NCBI GenBank assembly: GCA_030833305.1
Contig: JAURHL010000033.1
Span: forward strand, 1 to 14,448
Source of the DNA: Acidimicrobiales bacterium
Lineage (GTDB): Bacteria > Actinomycetota > Acidimicrobiia > Acidimicrobiales > Ilumatobacteraceae
Direction of reading: 5' to 3'
DNA length: 14,448 nucleotides
Positions 12,661-14,448 of the stretch are shown here, piece after piece. Every line of letters starts with the position of its first letter. The first letter of the stretch is position 1. The translations under genes were made by a program, and so were the position numbers. Below the pieces are notes generated by a model. The model had not been told where the DNA came from, ran no database searches, and saw nothing but the letters and a program-made list of their open reading frames with translations.

Positions 12661-14448
12661 ATGGCCGATGCCATCCGAGTGTCGGGTCCCGTTGGGGGCA
12701 CCGACAAGACCCTGTCGTTCGAGACCGGCAAACTGGCTTTCCAAAGCCAGGGAGCGGTGGTCGCCAGCATTGGCGGCAGCATCGTTCTCGCCACCGCGAA
12801 CGCAGCCAAAGATGTCCGCCCCGGTGTGGACTTCTTCCCCCTCACCGTCGACGTGGAAGAGCGGGCCTACGCGGCCGGCAAGATTCCCGGTGCGTTCTTC
12901 CGTCGTGAAGGTCGCCCCAGCGAAGGCGCCATCCTCACCTGCCGTCTGACCGACCGCCCGCTGCGTCCGGCGTTCCCCGATGGCTTCCGCAACGAAGTGC
13001 AGATCGTGCTCACCGTGTTGGGTGCCGATCAGGTGAACCCGCACGACGTGCTCAGCATCAACGCCGCTTCGGCCGCCTTGATGATCTCGGGCATCCCGTT
13101 CGAGGGCCCCATCGGAGCCGTGCGCATCGCGTTCGCTCAGGACGGCTCGTGGATTCCCCACCCCACCTACACAGAGGGTGAAGAGGGCACGTTCGAACTG
13201 GTCGTGGCCGGTCGCGAACTGGACAACGGCGACGTCGCCATCATGATGGTGGAAGCCGGTGGCACCGAGAAGTCGTTCGAGTACTACGCCAACGGCGCGC
13301 CCAAGGTGGACGAGACCGTTCTCGCCGGTGGTCTCGAGGCCTCGAAGCGTTACATCAAGGAGTCCATCGCGCTGCAGCGTCAGCTGGTGGCCTCGGTGAT
13401 CGCCACCAAGGGCGCCATCACCCCGCTCGCCTACACGCCCGTTCTCGATTACACCGACGACGTGTTCGCCGCCGTCGAGGGAATCGCCGGACCGCTGTTG
13501 GCCGACGCCATCAAGATCGCCCGCAAGGCCGATCGCAACGCCGCCACCGACGCCGCCGGCGATGCCGCGGTGAAGCAGTTGTGTGGCGAGGGCTCGGCGT
13601 TCGCCGGTCGCGAGAAGGAAGTGAAGGAAGCCGTGCGCTCCCTCACCAAGAAGTTGGTGCGCAAGCGCATCGTCGACGAGGGCATCCGCATCGACGGTCG
13701 CGGACCGCGCGATCTGCGCCCCGTGTCGGCCGAAGTGCGCGTGCTGCCGTCGGCTCACGGCTCGGGACTCTTCCAGCGCGGTGAGACCCAGGTCATGAAC
13801 GTCACGACGTTGGCCATGCCTCGCATGAACCAGATGCTCGACACGCTCACTCCCACCACCGAGAAGCGCTACATGCACCACTACAACATGGCGCCGTGGG
13901 CCAACGGTGAGACCGGTCGCGTGGGTTCACCCAAGCGTCGCGAGATCGGCCACGGTGCGCTCGCCGAGCGCGCGTTGTTGCCGGTGGTTCCCAGCCAGGA
14001 GGAATTCGCGTACGCGTTGCGTCTGGTGTCCGAAGTGATGTCGTCGAACGGTTCGACATCGATGGCTTCAGTTTGTGCGTCAAGTCTTTCTTTGATGGAC
14101 GCCGGTGTGCCGATTGTTGCGCCAGTCGCAGGTATCGCCATGGGTCTCATCTTTGACCAAGGCAAGTACACAGCCTTAACAGACATTCTCGGTGCAGAAG
14201 ATGCATTCGGTGACATGGACTTCAAGGTGGCCGGCACCGCCGACGCCGTGACCGCTCTGCAGCTGGACACCAAGATCGACGGCATCCCCGCCGACGTTCT
14301 GGCCGCCGCTCTGGATCAGGCCAAGGAAGCCCGTCTCAAGATCCTCGACGTGATGAACTCTGCGATCAGTGCACCTCGTGCAACTGTCAACGAGAGTGCG
14401 CCGAAGATTGTCACGTTCACGATTCCGCTTGACAAAGTCGGCGAAGTA
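12661..14448 (+). CDS. pnp: Polyribonucleotide nucleotidyltransferase (PNPase), 3' end outside window
   Basis: A phosphorolytic 3'-5' exoribonuclease that degrades RNA as a trimer. 596 residues are present with no stop. First RNase PH domain with FFPLTVDVEERAYAAGKIPG near 58-77 and RREGRPSEGA near 81-90; helical linker at about 230-330; second RNase PH domain with EIGHGALAERALLPVVPS (about 429-446), SSNGSTSMASVCASS, and the catalytic aspartates in GDMDFKVAGTAD (about 517-528). The window ends inside the start of the KH domain (IPLDKVGEV); the KH and S1 RNA-binding domains are missing only because of the edge. ATG 12661 follows AAAGGAG by 6 nt. Codon choice changes abruptly to A/T-ended codons at about 14056-14211 and again from 14359 to the edge, while the protein remains in frame and conserved. 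Confidence 0.95.
   Translation, partial: MADAIRVSGPVGGTDKTLSFETGKLAFQSQGAVVASIGGSIVLATANAAKDVRPGVDFFPLTVDVEERAYAAGKIPGAFFRREGRPSEGAILTCRLTDRPLRPAFPDGFRNEVQIVLTVLGADQVNPHDVLSINAASAALMISGIPFEGPIGAVRIAFAQDGSWIPHPTYTEGEEGTFELVVAGRELDNGDVAIMMVEAGGTEKSFEYYANGAPKVDETVLAGGLEASKRYIKESIALQRQLVASVIATKGAITPLAYTPVLDYTDDVFAAVEGIAGPLLADAIKIARKADRNAATDAAGDAAVKQLCGEGSAFAGREKEVKEAVRSLTKKLVRKRIVDEGIRIDGRGPRDLRPVSAEVRVLPSAHGSGLFQRGETQVMNVTTLAMPRMNQMLDTLTPTTEKRYMHHYNMAPWANGETGRVGSPKRREIGHGALAERALLPVVPSQEEFAYALRLVSEVMSSNGSTSMASVCASSLSLMDAGVPIVAPVAGIAMGLIFDQGKYTALTDILGAEDAFGDMDFKVAGTADAVTALQLDTKIDGIPADVLAAALDQAKEARLKILDVMNSAISAPRATVNESAPKIVTFTIPLDKVGEV

Noticed and set aside
12460..13881. Minus-strand open frame of 473 codons opposite pnp
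   Set aside because: A shadow of the conserved PNPase frame; no recognisable domain and no ribosome-binding site.

Overview
This is a GC-rich bacterial chromosome segment, most likely from an actinobacterium. A member of Acidimicrobiia or a similar aquatic lineage is my guess from overall character, not a proven placement. The actinobacterial signs are a two-domain FbiC-type FO synthase (coenzyme F420 biosynthesis), a DUF222/13E12-type HNH protein with an actinobacterial-type LexA (SOS) box in front of it, and strong use of G/C-ended codons.

Layout. Positions 1-207 hold the 3' end of a VOC-fold (extradiol dioxygenase/glyoxalase-like) gene on the + strand. Facing it on the - strand is fbiC (228-2772), whose CofG and CofH halves are both intact in sequence but lie in different frames, broken near 1243. 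Upstream of fbiC on the same strand is an unusual fusion of an AroQ-type chorismate mutase domain to a VOC domain (2951-3775). Next is a strong terminator (3891-3920) and a lipoprotein sugar-type substrate-binding protein (3976-5160). Divergent from it on the + strand are a two-domain sugar-type ABC ATPase (5442-6974) and its permease (7004-8053), so the three genes form one import system around a shared control region. That region also carries five 15-bp tandem repeats. A DUF222-HNH gene (8073-9263, -) and a DUF4328-type membrane protein (9434-10156, +) diverge from a spacer that holds the SOS box. Riboflavin synthase (10157-10762, -) is next, divergent from a CbbX/SpoVK-like AAA+ ATPase with a very acidic N-terminus (10955-12052, +). 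The window ends with the conserved pair rpsO (12236-12499) and pnp (12661 to the edge, partial).

How the parts relate. FO synthase joins tyrosine to a riboflavin-pathway intermediate, so the chorismate mutase fusion (upstream of tyrosine) next to fbiC and the riboflavin synthase farther along are metabolically related; a functional link is inference only. The rest looks like ordinary housekeeping and accessory genes.

Main points to re-examine: the chorismate mutase-VOC fusion, the fbiC frameshift, the 15-bp tandem repeats in the leader of the ABC operon, the SOS box, and short blocks in pnp with abruptly different codon use that suggest recombination or a mixed assembly. I found no CRISPR array, tRNA, rRNA or insertion sequence, and no convincing multi-gene novel defence or mobile system.
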